Positions 8,018 to 17,717 of a stretch of 64,000 nt of DNA are shown piece after piece. The stretch lies in contig CALMNM010000152.1 in NCBI GenBank assembly GCA_937868795.1, positions 24,434-88,433 of the forward strand, given 5' to 3'. Each line of letters starts with the position of its first letter. Position 1 is the first letter of the stretch. Position numbers and translations under genes: made by a program. The DNA comes from an uncultured Acholeplasma sp. (GTDB lineage Bacteria; Bacillota_I; Bacilli_A; Acholeplasmatales; Acholeplasmataceae). The notes below the pieces were generated by a model. It was given only the letters and a program-made list of their open reading frames with translations. It was not told where the DNA came from and did no database searches.

Positions 8018-9762
8018 TGTTCAAGTTCCTCCTTTGAGAGTTGTGAGGAGGCAATTTCTTGATAAACTCGACAGGTTTTCATGAGTTCTTCGTGGGTTCC
8101 ATGACAGACCATATCACCCTTATCAAGAACGATGATTTGATCCGCATGACGAATGGTATTGATCCGCTGAGCGACAATGAGTTTTGTCGCACCTATCTTT
8201 TCATCAAGCATTTTTCTTAACGCTTGATCGGTACGATAATCAAGTGCTGAAAAGGAATCATCAAAAATATAAATGGGGGGATTCTTGGCAATCGCACGCG
8301 CAATCGATAGACGTTGTCTTTGTCCACCTGAAACATTGGTACCGCCTTGTGCAATCGCGTAGTCATAGCCTTGATCCATCTCTTGAATGAATCCATACGC
8401 TTGAGCAATCTTCGCTGCTTCATCTAAATCGTCTTCGCTTGCATGTTCAGAAAAAAGGATATTTTCTTTAATCGTGCCACCAAATAAGATTCCTTTTTGA
8501 GGAACATAACCCATCAGACGATGAAGATCTTCTTGTTTCATCGATTTGATATTGATATCATCAATAAAAATATTCCCTTTTGAGGGTTCATAGAATCTAG
8601 GAATTAAATTGATCAAAGTCGATTTTCCCGAACCAGTAGAACCGATAAACGCGGTCGTTGATTTGGGTTTAACCGTAAAACTGATATCTCTTAAGACGGG
8701 TTCTAAAGCATCGGGATATTGAAAGGTGACATGATCAAAGGTGATTTTTCCTCTGATTTTTTCAGGTAACACCATGGGTTCATCAGGATCATGAATCAGC
8801 GTATCCATATCGAGAACTTCCATAATACGACGAGCAGAGATCGCAGCTCTTGGAATCGATACAAAAATGAAAGACATGAACATGAATGCCATGATGGCAC
8901 GCATCGCATACTGCATCAGTGCCATGAGTGATCCCGGTGTAAATCCATCAATACCCATAAACCGTGTTGAACCAACATAAACTATGATCAAACTTGTGAT
9001 CCCCATAATCAATCCCATGAATGGCCACATGATAGATGACACACGATTCACAAAGACATTGAGTCTCATGGACTCTTTAGCGGCATCATCAATTCGCTTT
9101 GCTTGGTATTCTTGTGTGTTATAGGCTCTGACGACACGAAGACCAGACAAATTTTCTCTAGTGACTAAATTTAATTTATCCACCAATTTTTGAACAAGTT
9201 CAAATTTGGGTAATGTGATGGAAAAGACGATAAAGAGCATAATAAGTAAACTTAAAATAGACGCGATCAAAAACATCGATAAGGTCGGATGCTGCATGAT
9301 CGAGAATGTGATGGCACCGATGGCAAGCATCGGAGCTAAGATGATCATACGTAAAAGCATATTAACAATTTGTTGAAGTTGCTGAATATCATTGGTGGTT
9401 CTGGTGATTAAGGACGATGTTGTGAAGTGATCCATCTCATAAAGTGAGAAAGTTTCAATCTTTTCATAGACAGCGCGTCTTAAATCTTTCGCAAACCCCG
9501 CAGAGATTTTAGACTCCATATAACCAGAAGTAATGGTGACAAGGATCGACAAAAAAGTTGCCCCTAACATCAATCCTGCATAATACCAAATTTGAGGTAC
9601 ATCAGGATTAACGCTGGTTTCGTTCAATCCTAGACCATTACTGACCAACATTCCGAGTAAAGAAGGCAGTAATAAATCTAAAAAAGCACGAAGAGCAACG
9701 AATGTAAAAACAAGGGCCACACCAAAACGGTATGGCTTAAGATAGCGTAGAGCACGAATCAT
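8014..9762 (-). CDS. Heterodimeric ABC exporter subunit with degenerate ATP site, pair 1
   Basis: 582 residues: six membrane helices (about 15-300) and a C-terminal ATPase domain. Walker A GSTGSGKST is at about 374 and the signature VSGGQRQR at about 476 is canonical. Walker B is IYIFDDSFSALD, with Asp in place of the catalytic Glu, and the switch His is replaced by Gln (VAQRINT). These are the hallmarks of the non-hydrolysing half of BmrC/LmrC/TM287-type heterodimers. It lies 33 bases downstream of the MarR gene and ends in TGA overlapping the next ATG. Substrate unknown; drug or xenobiotic efflux is likely given the MarR neighbour. Confidence 0.92.
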   Translation of the reverse strand: MIRALRYLKPYRFGVALVFTFVALRAFLDLLLPSLLGMLVSNGLGLNETSVNPDVPQIWYYAGLMLGATFLSILVTITSGYMESKISAGFAKDLRRAVYEKIETFSLYEMDHFTTSSLITRTTNDIQQLQQIVNMLLRMIILAPMLAIGAITFSIMQHPTLSMFLIASILSLLIMLFIVFSITLPKFELVQKLVDKLNLVTRENLSGLRVVRAYNTQEYQAKRIDDAAKESMRLNVFVNRVSSIMWPFMGLIMGITSLIIVYVGSTRFMGIDGFTPGSLMALMQYAMRAIMAFMFMSFIFVSIPRAAISARRIMEVLDMDTLIHDPDEPMVLPEKIRGKITFDHVTFQYPDALEPVLRDISFTVKPKSTTAFIGSTGSGKSTLINLIPRFYEPSKGNIFIDDINIKSMKQEDLHRLMGYVPQKGILFGGTIKENILFSEHASEDDLDEAAKIAQAYGFIQEMDQGYDYAIAQGGTNVSGGQRQRLSIARAIAKNPPIYIFDDSFSALDYRTDQALRKMLDEKIGATKLIVAQRINTIRHADQIIVLDKGDMVCHGTHEELMKTCRVYQEIASSQLSKEELEQ

Positions 9763-9795
9763 GACGATCCCAACTTTCTAAAATCTGAAAAGAGA

Positions 9796-10227
9796 TTAGG
9801 CGATTTTCCCCATAGCACTAATCTTATCGAGAATGCGCATTAATGATTCTGTATCTTCTTGGCCTAAATAATCAACAAGCGATTTTAAAGGTTGATAGTA
9901 TTCATCTCTAATAGATTCAACAAATGCTTTTCCTTCAGGTGTCAAACGAATAAATGTCACGCGTAAGTCTTTATGTGAGACTTCTTTTTCTAGATATTTT
10001 TTGGCGACTAAATCATTCACTTTGTGGGTGACTGCAGGAAGCGTCACACGGAGGGTCTTGGCAACATCCGTTAATTTCAATCGTTGATTGGTATCACAAA
10101 AAGCGACACAAAACATCACCATGATATCCGCATCAGACAATTTGGTTTGTGAACGCTTGTAAACACCCGACAAACGAAAGGCTTGTAGCGAGCGATCAAG
10201 CTTTTGTAAAAGCTGATATTCTTTCAT
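9796..10227 (-). CDS. MarR-family transcriptional regulator (exporter operon 1)
   Basis: 143 residues, the usual MarR length. The winged-helix core runs about residues 35-110: LKLTDVAKTLRVTLPAVTHKVNDL is not quoted in full here but includes the helix-turn-helix DVAKTLRVTLPAVT and a wing with the conserved D-x-R pattern (HKDLRVTFI). Dimerisation helices lie at both ends. It is the first gene of the operon with the ABC pair, so it likely represses itself and the exporter until a ligand binds. Ribosome site AGGAGG lies 5 bases before the ATG. The promoter region carries a wide inverted repeat (separate entry). Confidence 0.93.
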   Translation of the reverse strand: MKEYQLLQKLDRSLQAFRLSGVYKRSQTKLSDADIMVMFCVAFCDTNQRLKLTDVAKTLRVTLPAVTHKVNDLVAKKYLEKEVSHKDLRVTFIRLTPEGKAFVESIRDEYYQPLKSLVDYLGQEDTESLMRILDKISAMGKIA

Positions 10228-10248
10228 AAAATCCTCCTAAAAATGCGT

Positions 10249-10295
10249 ATTATACCCCTTCATTTTACCTTAATAATGAGAATAAGTAAAGTAAA
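10249..10295 (-). promoter_or_regulatory. MarR/exporter promoter with candidate operator
   Basis: The minus-strand -10 is TATAAT at 10249-10254; the -35 is poor. Two arms, TTTACCTTA (10264-10272) and TAAAGTAAA (10287-10295), form an inverted repeat with one mismatch and 14 bases between them, bracketing the -35 region. This is a reasonable autoregulatory MarR operator, but it is inferred. Confidence 0.45.
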
Positions 10296-10316
10296 ACTTC
10301 AGGTTCTTTCTTTAAT

Positions 10317-10943
10317 CTATTTCAGTACGTTTTGATAGATTTCTCGTCTTTGCTCAAGTGATTTTCGCGAACTCCCCTTCGCTTGGTCAATGATCTGATT
10401 AATCTGTGTCAGTTTAAACTGATAATAATCCTTCGCTTCAGCCTTATGTTTTAAAATAGGACCCGTGATAAGTTCATCGTTAGTCAGGGACATATGACCT
10501 CGTTTGACTTCCATGATCACGTAATAAAATTTATCATGGATAACCCATTCATCGGTAATATTCCATTCGTGATGCAGCAAATATTCTCTAACAATTTCAT
10601 GCTTGTCATTAGGTTGTAGGAGAAAGACTTCATCTCCTTTTGGGGCATGGCGCATAATTTCGGTGATTAAATGTGCCCCCATTCCAGCAATAAGCGCAAG
10701 ATCAAAGGTATCTTTAATGTTTAAAAAGCCATCCGAGAGAATGAAAGTCACGGGATAGTTCTCTAGATTTTTCATCGCTGATTTTAGGGGTTGTTCTCTT
10801 AAATCACTGGCGATCGCTTCTTTGATAAATCCATGATCAAACGCTTCTTTCAACACATACCCATGATCTGTTCCAATATCTAATACTTTTGGATAACCTT
10901 TAAGGCGTGATGCAAGAAACGAAATGCGTTTATTTTTTGCCAT
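10317..10943 (-). CDS. trmK: tRNA (adenine(22)-N1)-methyltransferase TrmK
   Basis: 208 residues, matching TrmK (YqfN) in length. The N-terminal Rossmann fold begins [10 protein letters not shown] (SAM-binding motif I, about residue 23), followed by [10 protein letters not shown] and [10 protein letters not shown]; the last region holds the family's G-M-G signature. A helical C-terminal domain (about 150-208) follows. It methylates N1 of A22 in tRNA. It lies directly after rpoD with a 14-base overlap, the usual Bacillota arrangement. ATG 10943 was chosen over GTG 10955 because neither has a good ribosome site and family proteins begin near here; coupling to rpoD is likely. Confidence 0.9.
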   Translation of the reverse strand: MAKNKRISFLASRLKGYPKVLDIGTDHGYVLKEAFDHGFIKEAIASDLREQPLKSAMKNLENYPVTFILSDGFLNIKDTFDLALIAGMGAHLITEIMRHAPKGDEVFLLQPNDKHEIVREYLLHHEWNITDEWVIHDKFYYVIMEVKRGHMSLTNDELITGPILKHKAEAKDYYQFKLTQINQIIDQAKGSSRKSLEQRREIYQNVLK

Positions 10944-12198
10944 AATAGAATTCACGAAGTTTGTTTTGTCGTGAAGGACTTCTTAGTTTGCGTAACGCCT
11001 TGGCTTCAATCTGACGAATACGTTCTCTGGTTACCCCAAATTCACGTCCGACTTCTTCTAAGGTGTGGTTTTTACCATCAAATAAACCATAGCGAAGGCG
11101 TAAGACTTTTTCTTCACGGTCAGTTAGGGTTTCTAAGACTTCATCAAGGGTCTGTTTGACCATTTCTTGAAGCATGTATTCATGAGGGGTGAGGGCATTC
11201 GGATCTGAAATAAAATCCCCAAGTGAAGAATCTTCTTCTTCCCCAACATGCGCCTCTAACGAAATAGGTTCTTTCGCAATTCTTTGAATATTTTGGACTT
11301 TTTCAGTCGAAATACCCATTTTTTGAGCAATTTCTTCCACTGAAGGTTCTCTTCCTAAATCTTGGATCAATTGTCTTTGAATACGAATCATCTTGTTGAT
11401 GGTTTCTACCATATGCACAGGGATACGAATAGTTCTCGCTTGGTCAGCAACCGCACGTGTGATCGCTTGACGAATCCACCAAGTGGCATAGGTTGAAAAC
11501 TTAAAGCCTTTTTCGTAATCGAATTTATCTACAGCACGCATCAACCCCATATTTCCTTCTTGAATAAGATCTAGGAAAAGGAGGCCACGTCCAACGTAAC
11601 GCTTCGCAATGGAGACAACCAAACGATAGTTAGCTTCAACTAACTTATTTTTGGCAAATTGGGCTTTTTCAACCGCACGCTTAAGTTCTTGGAGATCGTC
11701 TTCAGGCAACTCTAGTGTCCCTTGTTCGATTTCGTCAAGTTGTTCTTTGGCGTAACGACCATTTGAGACAGCGACAGCATACTTCTTTTCATCTTCTTGA
11801 TTGAGTAGAGGAATCTGGCCAATTTCTTTTAAGTACATCCGAACCGGATCATCGATTTTAATCGTTGACGCTATCGATTCGATATTGATCAGTTCTTCCT
11901 CTTCGACTTCAAGACCGGAAAGGGAAAGATCATCGGGTTCAATATCTTCAAGTTCAAAATCAGGTTCTTCCTCTTCCTCTTCAACTTCTACGGTTTCTTC
12001 TTCTACTTCATCTTCAGGAAGATCATCAGTAAAATCTTCACTTGTCATGATATCGATATTCTCATTAAGTAGTGCGCGCTCAATTTCAAAATAGTCTTCA
12101 CTATTCAGATCGGCATACTGCATGACATCTTCTTGTGCAATAAATCCTTCTTTTTGACCTTTTTTAATGAGCTGTTGTATGATCTTTTCACGATCCAT
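10930..12198 (-). CDS. rpoD: RNA polymerase primary sigma factor (sigma-A/RpoD)
   Basis: 422 residues. Region 1.1 is at about 1-55, followed by a long acidic linker (about 55-110) made largely of Glu and Asp. Region 1.2 starts at [16 protein letters not shown]. Region 2 includes [20 protein letters not shown], the -10 recognition helix, and region 4 ends with [20 protein letters not shown], the -35 recognition helix. Those motifs are the diagnostic sigma70 core elements. The clear TTGACA-17-TATAAT promoters in the window fit this factor. The start overlaps the dnaG stop by 11 bases and trmK follows: the classical macromolecular-synthesis operon. Confidence 0.97.
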   Translation of the reverse strand: MDREKIIQQLIKKGQKEGFIAQEDVMQYADLNSEDYFEIERALLNENIDIMTSEDFTDDLPEDEVEEETVEVEEEEEEPDFELEDIEPDDLSLSGLEVEEEELINIESIASTIKIDDPVRMYLKEIGQIPLLNQEDEKKYAVAVSNGRYAKEQLDEIEQGTLELPEDDLQELKRAVEKAQFAKNKLVEANYRLVVSIAKRYVGRGLLFLDLIQEGNMGLMRAVDKFDYEKGFKFSTYATWWIRQAITRAVADQARTIRIPVHMVETINKMIRIQRQLIQDLGREPSVEEIAQKMGISTEKVQNIQRIAKEPISLEAHVGEEEDSSLGDFISDPNALTPHEYMLQEMVKQTLDEVLETLTDREEKVLRLRYGLFDGKNHTLEEVGREFGVTRERIRQIEAKALRKLRSPSRQNKLREFYYGKK

Positions 12199-13948
12199 TT
12201 GACGCTTCCTCCTTATATTTATCTAAACGTTTTTTAAGTTGATCACGTTCATTGACCAACGTTTCACTCACTTCTTGGAGTGTATCTATTTGATGATTTA
12301 AATAGTTAAACCGACGATGATCATTAGCGAGAATCACGAGTGCGATATATTTATCGACTTCGTGTTCATCGATGGAAAGATTTTTCTTCCATACGATGTC
12401 CTTTAGTATATATTTTTCCATCACGTCGCGCTGATCCGTGTTTAAGGTATCCATAAAGTTTTCAACATTCATGTCCAAATGCTCATGATAGTAATGATCA
12501 ATCGATAATCTTATGGATGCTGTGATGACTTCAGCGAAATCCGAAGATTTGAGTACATTCATCACTTTATTGGATATACTTTTTGATCGAAGCATTGCCA
12601 TGATCAAGAATCGTTCTGCCTGCTCGTACTTATTCGGCATTTTTGTTCTTTCAATTGTAGGTAATTTGACAGGCTCTTTTTCTTTAGGACGTTTAACAAC
12701 TTCGAGTTCTTCCATAGGTATCGAAAACTCAGCGGATAAACGTTGTAAATAATGGGCTCGTATCGAAGGATCTGCATATTGAACCATCGAAACGATTTGT
12801 CGTTTAAAGTCTTTTAAATCATTGGCATTCTTTAAATCCTTGCCTATTTTATAATATCGATAACGAAATTGATAGCTATCTTCCGTGAATTCACCAAATA
12901 ACTTTTCATATGCTTCAGGACCATAGGATTTAATAAAGTCATCTGGATCCATCTTTTCGGGAATGGTGAGTACTTCAATCTTCAATTGTTCCTTCTCTAA
13001 AATAGGAATTGCGTGATCGCTCGCCTTAAGTCCTGCTTGGTCACCATCGTAAGCGATAATGATGGATGGTGAGACAGATTTAATCAATTTAGCCTGGTCT
13101 TTCGTGAGTGCAGTTCCCATGGTGGCGACACCATGCATGATGCCAGCTCCATAAGAGGAGATCACATCGAAAAAGCCTTCATAAAGTACGACTTGTTTCA
13201 CTTTTCTTATTTCCGGAAGTGCTTCATAAAAATGGTAGAGCAACATCCCTTTTTTGAAAATGATGGTTTCGGGACTATTGATGTATTTTGCGGGTTCCTT
13301 TGCATTCAGTGTTCGACCTGAAAATCCAACCACACGTCCTTTCGCATCCGTGATAGGAAAGATGACGCGATCACTAAAGAGATCATAATAATCCCCTTGA
13401 TCACTTTGTTTGACCACACCAAGTTTAATCATATCAGAGACAGCAAAGTTCTTGTTTTTGAGTACTTGATACAGTGTTGATCCGAAAGATGGGGCATAAC
13501 CTAAGCGAAAATGTTTGATCAAATCATCATTCATCTGGCGATCAAAAAGATAACGAAGTGCTTCTAAACCTTTTTCACTATGCCGCAGATTAAACTCATA
13601 AAAATTGGCAACTTCACTCATCAATGCATAATAATTTTCATAGGGGTCTTTTCGTACATTGGTTTTTTTAACTTCGATACCAGCGCGAATCGCGAGTTCA
13701 GATGCTGCTTCTTCAAAGGAAATGTTTTTAATCTTTCGAAAGAAGTTTATTGGGTTTCCCCCTTCACCACAACTCATGCATTTAGCGATGTTTTTTTCTG
13801 GAGATACCGAAAAACTTGGTGTTTTTTCTTGATGGAATGGACATAAACCTACGAAATTTTTACCCGTCTTTTTGAGCGTGACAAACTCGCTAACCAAATC
13901 AACGATCGCGGTTTTCTCATTTATTTGATCAATGAGTTTTTGGTCCAT
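12188..13948 (-). CDS. dnaG: DNA primase DnaG
   Basis: 586 residues. The N-terminal CHC2 zinc finger is present ([15 protein letters not shown], then CMSCGEGG; ligands near residues 37, 40, 58, 61). The catalytic core follows with [21 protein letters not shown], and the TOPRIM domain shows [11 protein letters not shown] and [10 protein letters not shown] with the metal-binding acidic residues (about 255-310). The last 150 residues form the helicase-interaction region. It makes RNA primers at the replication fork. The gene ends in TGA inside the rpoD start (ATGGATCGTGA), direct evidence that UGA terminates in this organism. Confidence 0.97.
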   Translation of the reverse strand: MDQKLIDQINEKTAIVDLVSEFVTLKKTGKNFVGLCPFHQEKTPSFSVSPEKNIAKCMSCGEGGNPINFFRKIKNISFEEAASELAIRAGIEVKKTNVRKDPYENYYALMSEVANFYEFNLRHSEKGLEALRYLFDRQMNDDLIKHFRLGYAPSFGSTLYQVLKNKNFAVSDMIKLGVVKQSDQGDYYDLFSDRVIFPITDAKGRVVGFSGRTLNAKEPAKYINSPETIIFKKGMLLYHFYEALPEIRKVKQVVLYEGFFDVISSYGAGIMHGVATMGTALTKDQAKLIKSVSPSIIIAYDGDQAGLKASDHAIPILEKEQLKIEVLTIPEKMDPDDFIKSYGPEAYEKLFGEFTEDSYQFRYRYYKIGKDLKNANDLKDFKRQIVSMVQYADPSIRAHYLQRLSAEFSIPMEELEVVKRPKEKEPVKLPTIERTKMPNKYEQAERFLIMAMLRSKSISNKVMNVLKSSDFAEVITASIRLSIDHYYHEHLDMNVENFMDTLNTDQRDVMEKYILKDIVWKKNLSIDEHEVDKYIALVILANDHRRFNYLNHQIDTLQEVSETLVNERDQLKKRLDKYKEEASNGS

Positions 13949-13962
13949 GACATCCTCCTTGA

Positions 13963-15333
13963 CTAGAATTGGTGATTCTTTTCAATGTATGCTTTAAGTT
14001 CTTGAATAGAGATTCGTAATTGACCCATCGTATCTCGATCTCGCACAGTAACGGTTTGATCTTCCATTGTTTGGTGGTCAATCGTGATGCATAATGGGGT
14101 TCCAATCGCATCTTGTCTGCGATAGCGTTTCCCAATATTTTGTGTCTCATCATAGATGACATCAAACGATTTGCTGAGTTCTTGGTAAATCTCAAACGCC
14201 TTTTCACTATGATCACGTTTTACAAGGGGCAGGATGGCCGCTTTATAAGGTGCGAGCGCTGGATGAATGTGAAGAATTTGACGAATATCGCCACCTTCTA
14301 GCACTTCTTCGTCATACCCATTGGTCAAGAACGCTAAGACGAGACGTTCAACACCCACAGAAGGTTCAATGACATAAGGTAGGTAGCGTTCATTGGTTTC
14401 AGGATCTAAGTATTGTAGATTCTCACCTGACTGATTTTGATGCGCCTTTAAATCATAATCTGTTCTAGATGCAATTCCCCAAAGTTCATCAAATCCCCAA
14501 GGAAATTGATATCTGATATCGGTAGTCGCATTCGAATAGTGGGAGAGTGCTTCTGGTTTGTGATCATCAAAGGCTAAGTTTTCTTGTTTCAAGCCTAAAT
14601 CTTTGAGCCAGTTCATGCAGAAATTCTTCCAATAGCTAAACCATTCAAGTTCAGTTCCAGGTTTACAGAAAAACTCGAGTTCCATCTGTTCAAATTCACG
14701 GGTTCTAAAGATGAAGTTACCTGGTGTGATTTCGTTTCGGAATGATTTACCTACTTGGCAAACACCAAAGGGAATTTTCCGACGTGTCGTCCGTTGGATA
14801 TTTTTGAATTGGACAAAGATTCCTTGTGCGGTTTCAGGACGTAAATAGATCTGATTGGCTTGTTCTAAGACAACCCCTTGATACGTTTGAAACATCATAT
14901 TGAAAGCACGGATAGGTAACCAATCAGACTTTCCACAGTTAGGACAAGCGACCTTATGATCGAGTAGATATTGATACATGGTTTCTGTCTTCCATCCATC
15001 GGGATGGACATTTGCATCATGATCTTCGATTAATTTATCGGCGCGAAAGCGATTGTTGCACGCACGACATTCTGTTAGTGGATCCGAAAAACCTCCCACA
15101 TGTCCACTTGCTTTCCAAACTTCCGAATTCATCAGGATGGAAGAATCAATTAAGACATTATAAGGATTTTCTCTTTGAAATTTGCGAATCCATACATCTT
15201 TGATATTGCGTTTTAATAAACTTCCGAGAGGACCATAATCCCAAGTATTCGCTAACCCACCATAGAGTTCGCTTCCTTGGAAAATATATCCTGTCGATTT
15301 TGCATATTGTACGAGTTGTTCAAGTGTAACCAT
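13963..15333 (-). CDS. glyS: Glycyl-tRNA synthetase, class II, alpha2 type
   Basis: 456 residues, the length of the single-chain bacterial/archaeal-eukaryal type GlyRS, not the alpha2-beta2 GlyQ/GlyS. The start MVTLEQLVQYAKSTGYIFQG plus ELYGGLANTWDYGPLG (motif 1 region) are diagnostic. A zinc module with CRACNNRF and CPNCGKSDW lies at about 85-140. Class II motif 2 appears as RNEITPGNFIFRTREF and motif 3 as PSVGVERLVLAF. The C-terminal 100 residues form the anticodon-binding domain. It lies between recO and dnaG. No T-box leader fits in the 21 bases upstream. Confidence 0.97.
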   Translation of the reverse strand: MVTLEQLVQYAKSTGYIFQGSELYGGLANTWDYGPLGSLLKRNIKDVWIRKFQRENPYNVLIDSSILMNSEVWKASGHVGGFSDPLTECRACNNRFRADKLIEDHDANVHPDGWKTETMYQYLLDHKVACPNCGKSDWLPIRAFNMMFQTYQGVVLEQANQIYLRPETAQGIFVQFKNIQRTTRRKIPFGVCQVGKSFRNEITPGNFIFRTREFEQMELEFFCKPGTELEWFSYWKNFCMNWLKDLGLKQENLAFDDHKPEALSHYSNATTDIRYQFPWGFDELWGIASRTDYDLKAHQNQSGENLQYLDPETNERYLPYVIEPSVGVERLVLAFLTNGYDEEVLEGGDIRQILHIHPALAPYKAAILPLVKRDHSEKAFEIYQELSKSFDVIYDETQNIGKRYRRQDAIGTPLCITIDHQTMEDQTVTVRDRDTMGQLRISIQELKAYIEKNHQF

Positions 15334-15354
15334 GTCTGCACATCCTTTTAATGT

Positions 15355-16008
15355 CTATTGTAGATTTTTTAAGGTTAATTGTAAATGAAACTGATAGTAT
15401 TTAAAGATAAAGTCTTTAACTTTAGTTAAATCATTCCAAGGTTGATCGGATAGTTCATGATAAGGGACCAGGGATAACCTTAGTAAATCTAATGCCCCTT
15501 TGACATCGAGATCCACAGGGAATCCCTCACCCTCATAAATGAGCGATCCTCTTTCAATGGAGACGCCTTTGATTTTCCGTCCATCCCCGGATAAATGGAT
15601 CTGATAACCTAGAGGTTCAATCAATTTAACTGTAAAAGATAAGCTAGAAAGTTCAAGTCGAGGTGCCATCAAGGCAAGATTGACTTCATGGTAGAGTTGT
15701 CCATGATCCATATTCTCCATAATGGTATGATCAATAAGTTCTAAGATGATACCTGCAGATTTTGTTTGATGAAAATCTGACTTTATACCATGGTAATCAT
15801 CAATGATTTTCCCTTCCTGCAAGGTCATGAAGGGTTTTGCTTGATCTTTAAAATCGATTTTTGTTAAATATTGGGCCAAAATCCGGTAAGGTGAATTCAC
15901 CTTTTGCGAACCTTGAGCAAGCAACGTCTTTTTCCCCATCATGGTATACACATAACATAAACGTGCATGCTCTTGATAAGGTTGAACTTTATAGATAATG
16001 CCTTCCAT
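15355..16008 (-). CDS. recO: DNA repair protein RecO
   Basis: 217 residues, slightly shorter than typical (about 240). The N-terminal OB fold begins MEGIIYKVQPYQEHARLCYVYT and includes GKKTLLAQGSQKVNSPYRI, as in RecO. A helical C-terminal domain follows. The usual C-terminal zinc cysteines are missing, as in several Mollicutes-related RecO proteins. RecO loads RecA with RecR in gap repair. The position after era (1-base overlap) and before glyS matches the Bacillota order. Confidence 0.9.
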   Translation of the reverse strand: MEGIIYKVQPYQEHARLCYVYTMMGKKTLLAQGSQKVNSPYRILAQYLTKIDFKDQAKPFMTLQEGKIIDDYHGIKSDFHQTKSAGIILELIDHTIMENMDHGQLYHEVNLALMAPRLELSSLSFTVKLIEPLGYQIHLSGDGRKIKGVSIERGSLIYEGEGFPVDLDVKGALDLLRLSLVPYHELSDQPWNDLTKVKDFIFKYYQFHLQLTLKNLQ

Positions 16009-16907
16009 TAAACATCATCTCCATACCCAAGTGACTTTAAGTCAGAAGGGCGATTTCTCCAATCCTTTTTGACCTTAACCCAAAGTGTTAAGTGCACCTT
16101 GGTGTGGAGTAAGTGATTGATTTCTTTTCTTGCTTCCATCCCAATTTTCTTCATTTTTTCGCCACCCTTGCCAATCAATATCTGTTTTTGGGTGGTGCGT
16201 TCAACGATGATGAGGGCGGATACATCAAGGGTATTAAGTTCATGATTTTCTGCCAAGGATTCAATCACAACAGCCACGGCATGAGGTACTTCTTGTTCGG
16301 TATGATAAAGGATTTTTTCACGTATGAGCTCACTCATCAGTTGTTCTTCGGTTTGATCTGTCTTCATATCCTCAGGGAAAAATCGTGGTCCTTCTTCAAG
16401 ATGTGGGAGGATGATTTCTTCAATCTTATCAAGATAGGTATGTTCTTTCGCGGATATCGGGATGACACCTAAAAAGGGGTAACTATCTAAATAACTGACA
16501 ATAACTTCATCGATAGCAGACTTCGAAGGTAATGTATCAATCTTATTGATGACTAAAACGACTTTAGCATCCGCTTGTTTGAAATAGCGAATAACATGTT
16601 CTGCGGCTTCATCTTTTTTTCTGTCTACGACATATAAGATCAGATCAACATCGGAAATCGCAGAAACTGCGACTTTATCAATGGTCTTGTTTAATAAATC
16701 TTTTCCTTTATGCAATCCTGGTGTATCAACAAAGATGATTTGATAATCTGGTTTGGTCAAGACACCCATGATACGATGACGCGTTGTTTGTGGTTTTGGA
16801 CTCATAATGGCGATCTTTTCACCCATGAGTGCATTGATTAAGGTGGATTTTCCCACGTTAGGTCGTCCGATAATCGCAACGAACCCCGATACGTGTTTAT
16901 TCGTCAT
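16008..16907 (-). CDS. era: GTPase Era
   Basis: 299 residues. G1 GRPNVGKST at about 14, G2 region TTRHRIMGV, G3 DTPGLHKG, G4 NKID and G5 SAKEH mark the GTPase domain. A C-terminal KH domain has GKGGEKMKKIGMEARKEI. Era binds 16S rRNA near its 3' end in 30S assembly. The start MTNKHVSGFVAIIGRPN aligns with Bacillus Era, so ATG 16907 is preferred to ATG 16919; neither has a clear ribosome site, and the gene is probably coupled to cdd, which it overlaps by 11 bases. Confidence 0.97.
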   Translation of the reverse strand: MTNKHVSGFVAIIGRPNVGKSTLINALMGEKIAIMSPKPQTTRHRIMGVLTKPDYQIIFVDTPGLHKGKDLLNKTIDKVAVSAISDVDLILYVVDRKKDEAAEHVIRYFKQADAKVVLVINKIDTLPSKSAIDEVIVSYLDSYPFLGVIPISAKEHTYLDKIEEIILPHLEEGPRFFPEDMKTDQTEEQLMSELIREKILYHTEQEVPHAVAVVIESLAENHELNTLDVSALIIVERTTQKQILIGKGGEKMKKIGMEARKEINHLLHTKVHLTLWVKVKKDWRNRPSDLKSLGYGDDV

Positions 16908-17298
16908 GAGGTTTTTCATCTAAGACAAAGGCGTATGGTAACAATCCGTCTGGTGTGGTTTCCAACGTTTCACCTTTGGTATTCGCTAAAACGATCTTTG
17001 TTCCTTTAGGTAGAAGTTCATGCATGACTTGACGGCATGCGCCACAGGGGGATACGGGACCATGATCGTTAGCAATCACAGTGAGTGAGACGATGTCTTC
17101 TTTTTTATACCCTTGCGAATAAAGCGAATATAAAGCATTTCTTTCTGCACAGGAGGTCAATCCAAATGATGCGTTTTCAATGTTTGCTCCATGGACAAAT
17201 GATCCATCCTTGAGTTCGATGGCTGCCCCTACTTTAAAATGAGAATAGGGTGTATATGCTCTTTCACGAGCTTTGAGTGCTTCTTGAATATTTTTCAT
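16897..17298 (-). CDS. cdd: Cytidine deaminase
   Basis: 133 residues, the length of tetrameric bacterial CDA. The zinc site is visible: CAERNAL near residue 52 (Cys ligand and catalytic Glu) and PCGACRQ near residue 85 (two Cys ligands). Substrate residues sit in YSHFKVGAAIELKDG near the N-terminus. It deaminates cytidine and deoxycytidine to the uridine forms for salvage. Its ATG overlaps the ybeY stop (ATGA), and it lies between ybeY and era, as in many Bacillota. Confidence 0.96.
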   Translation of the reverse strand: MKNIQEALKARERAYTPYSHFKVGAAIELKDGSFVHGANIENASFGLTSCAERNALYSLYSQGYKKEDIVSLTVIANDHGPVSPCGACRQVMHELLPKGTKIVLANTKGETLETTPDGLLPYAFVLDEKPHDE

Positions 17299-17717
17299 GA
17301 GGGAATCCTTTCTAGGTTGGCATTCTTAAGAATCTCTTCTTGTTTTGTCATCATTAATGCTTCATCTTCCTTGGTATGATGATCATACCCGAGCAAATGG
17401 AGATAGCCATGCACTGCAAGAAAGCCGATTTCTCTTTCGATGGAATGCCCATAATCTTGAGCTTGTCTTTTTGCTTGTTCAATCGAGATAAATACGTCAC
17501 CTAAAGAACGATCTTTACTGTCATCGTTGGGAAAACTTAAGACATCAGTGGGTTTATCTATATTGCGATAAGCTAAATTGAGACGATGAATTTCTTCTTG
17601 GGTGACAAAGATGAGCTGCATGCTAAGTCTTTGCTTTTCGGGTTTAAAGATACGATTGATCAATGCTTGAATGTGATCGAGTGATTGTTCGGTTTGATTA
17701 TAGAGATTAACTTTCAT
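17295..17717 (-). CDS. ybeY: Endoribonuclease YbeY (rRNA maturation/quality control)
   Basis: 140 residues. The zinc-binding family signature HGYLHLLGYDH is present at about 109-119, preceded by PTDVLSFPN and GDVFIS, all conserved in the UPF0054 family. YbeY is required for 16S rRNA 3' maturation. ATG 17717 (MKVNLYNQ) gives the usual length, has GAAAGG about 10 bases upstream, and overlaps the phoH end by 11 bases. Several in-frame Met codons lie just upstream and could extend it by one to three residues. Confidence 0.95.
   Translation of the reverse strand: MKVNLYNQTEQSLDHIQALINRIFKPEKQRLSMQLIFVTQEEIHRLNLAYRNIDKPTDVLSFPNDDSKDRSLGDVFISIEQAKRQAQDYGHSIEREIGFLAVHGYLHLLGYDHHTKEDEALMMTKQEEILKNANLERIPS

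Noticed and set aside
11801..12094. Plus-strand open frame with Ser-rich product in rpoD
   Set aside because: It is the antisense shadow of the Glu-rich linker of RpoD.
13929..15333. T-box or other leader upstream of glyS
   Set aside because: Only 21 bases separate recO and glyS, and no specifier or antiterminator structure fits.
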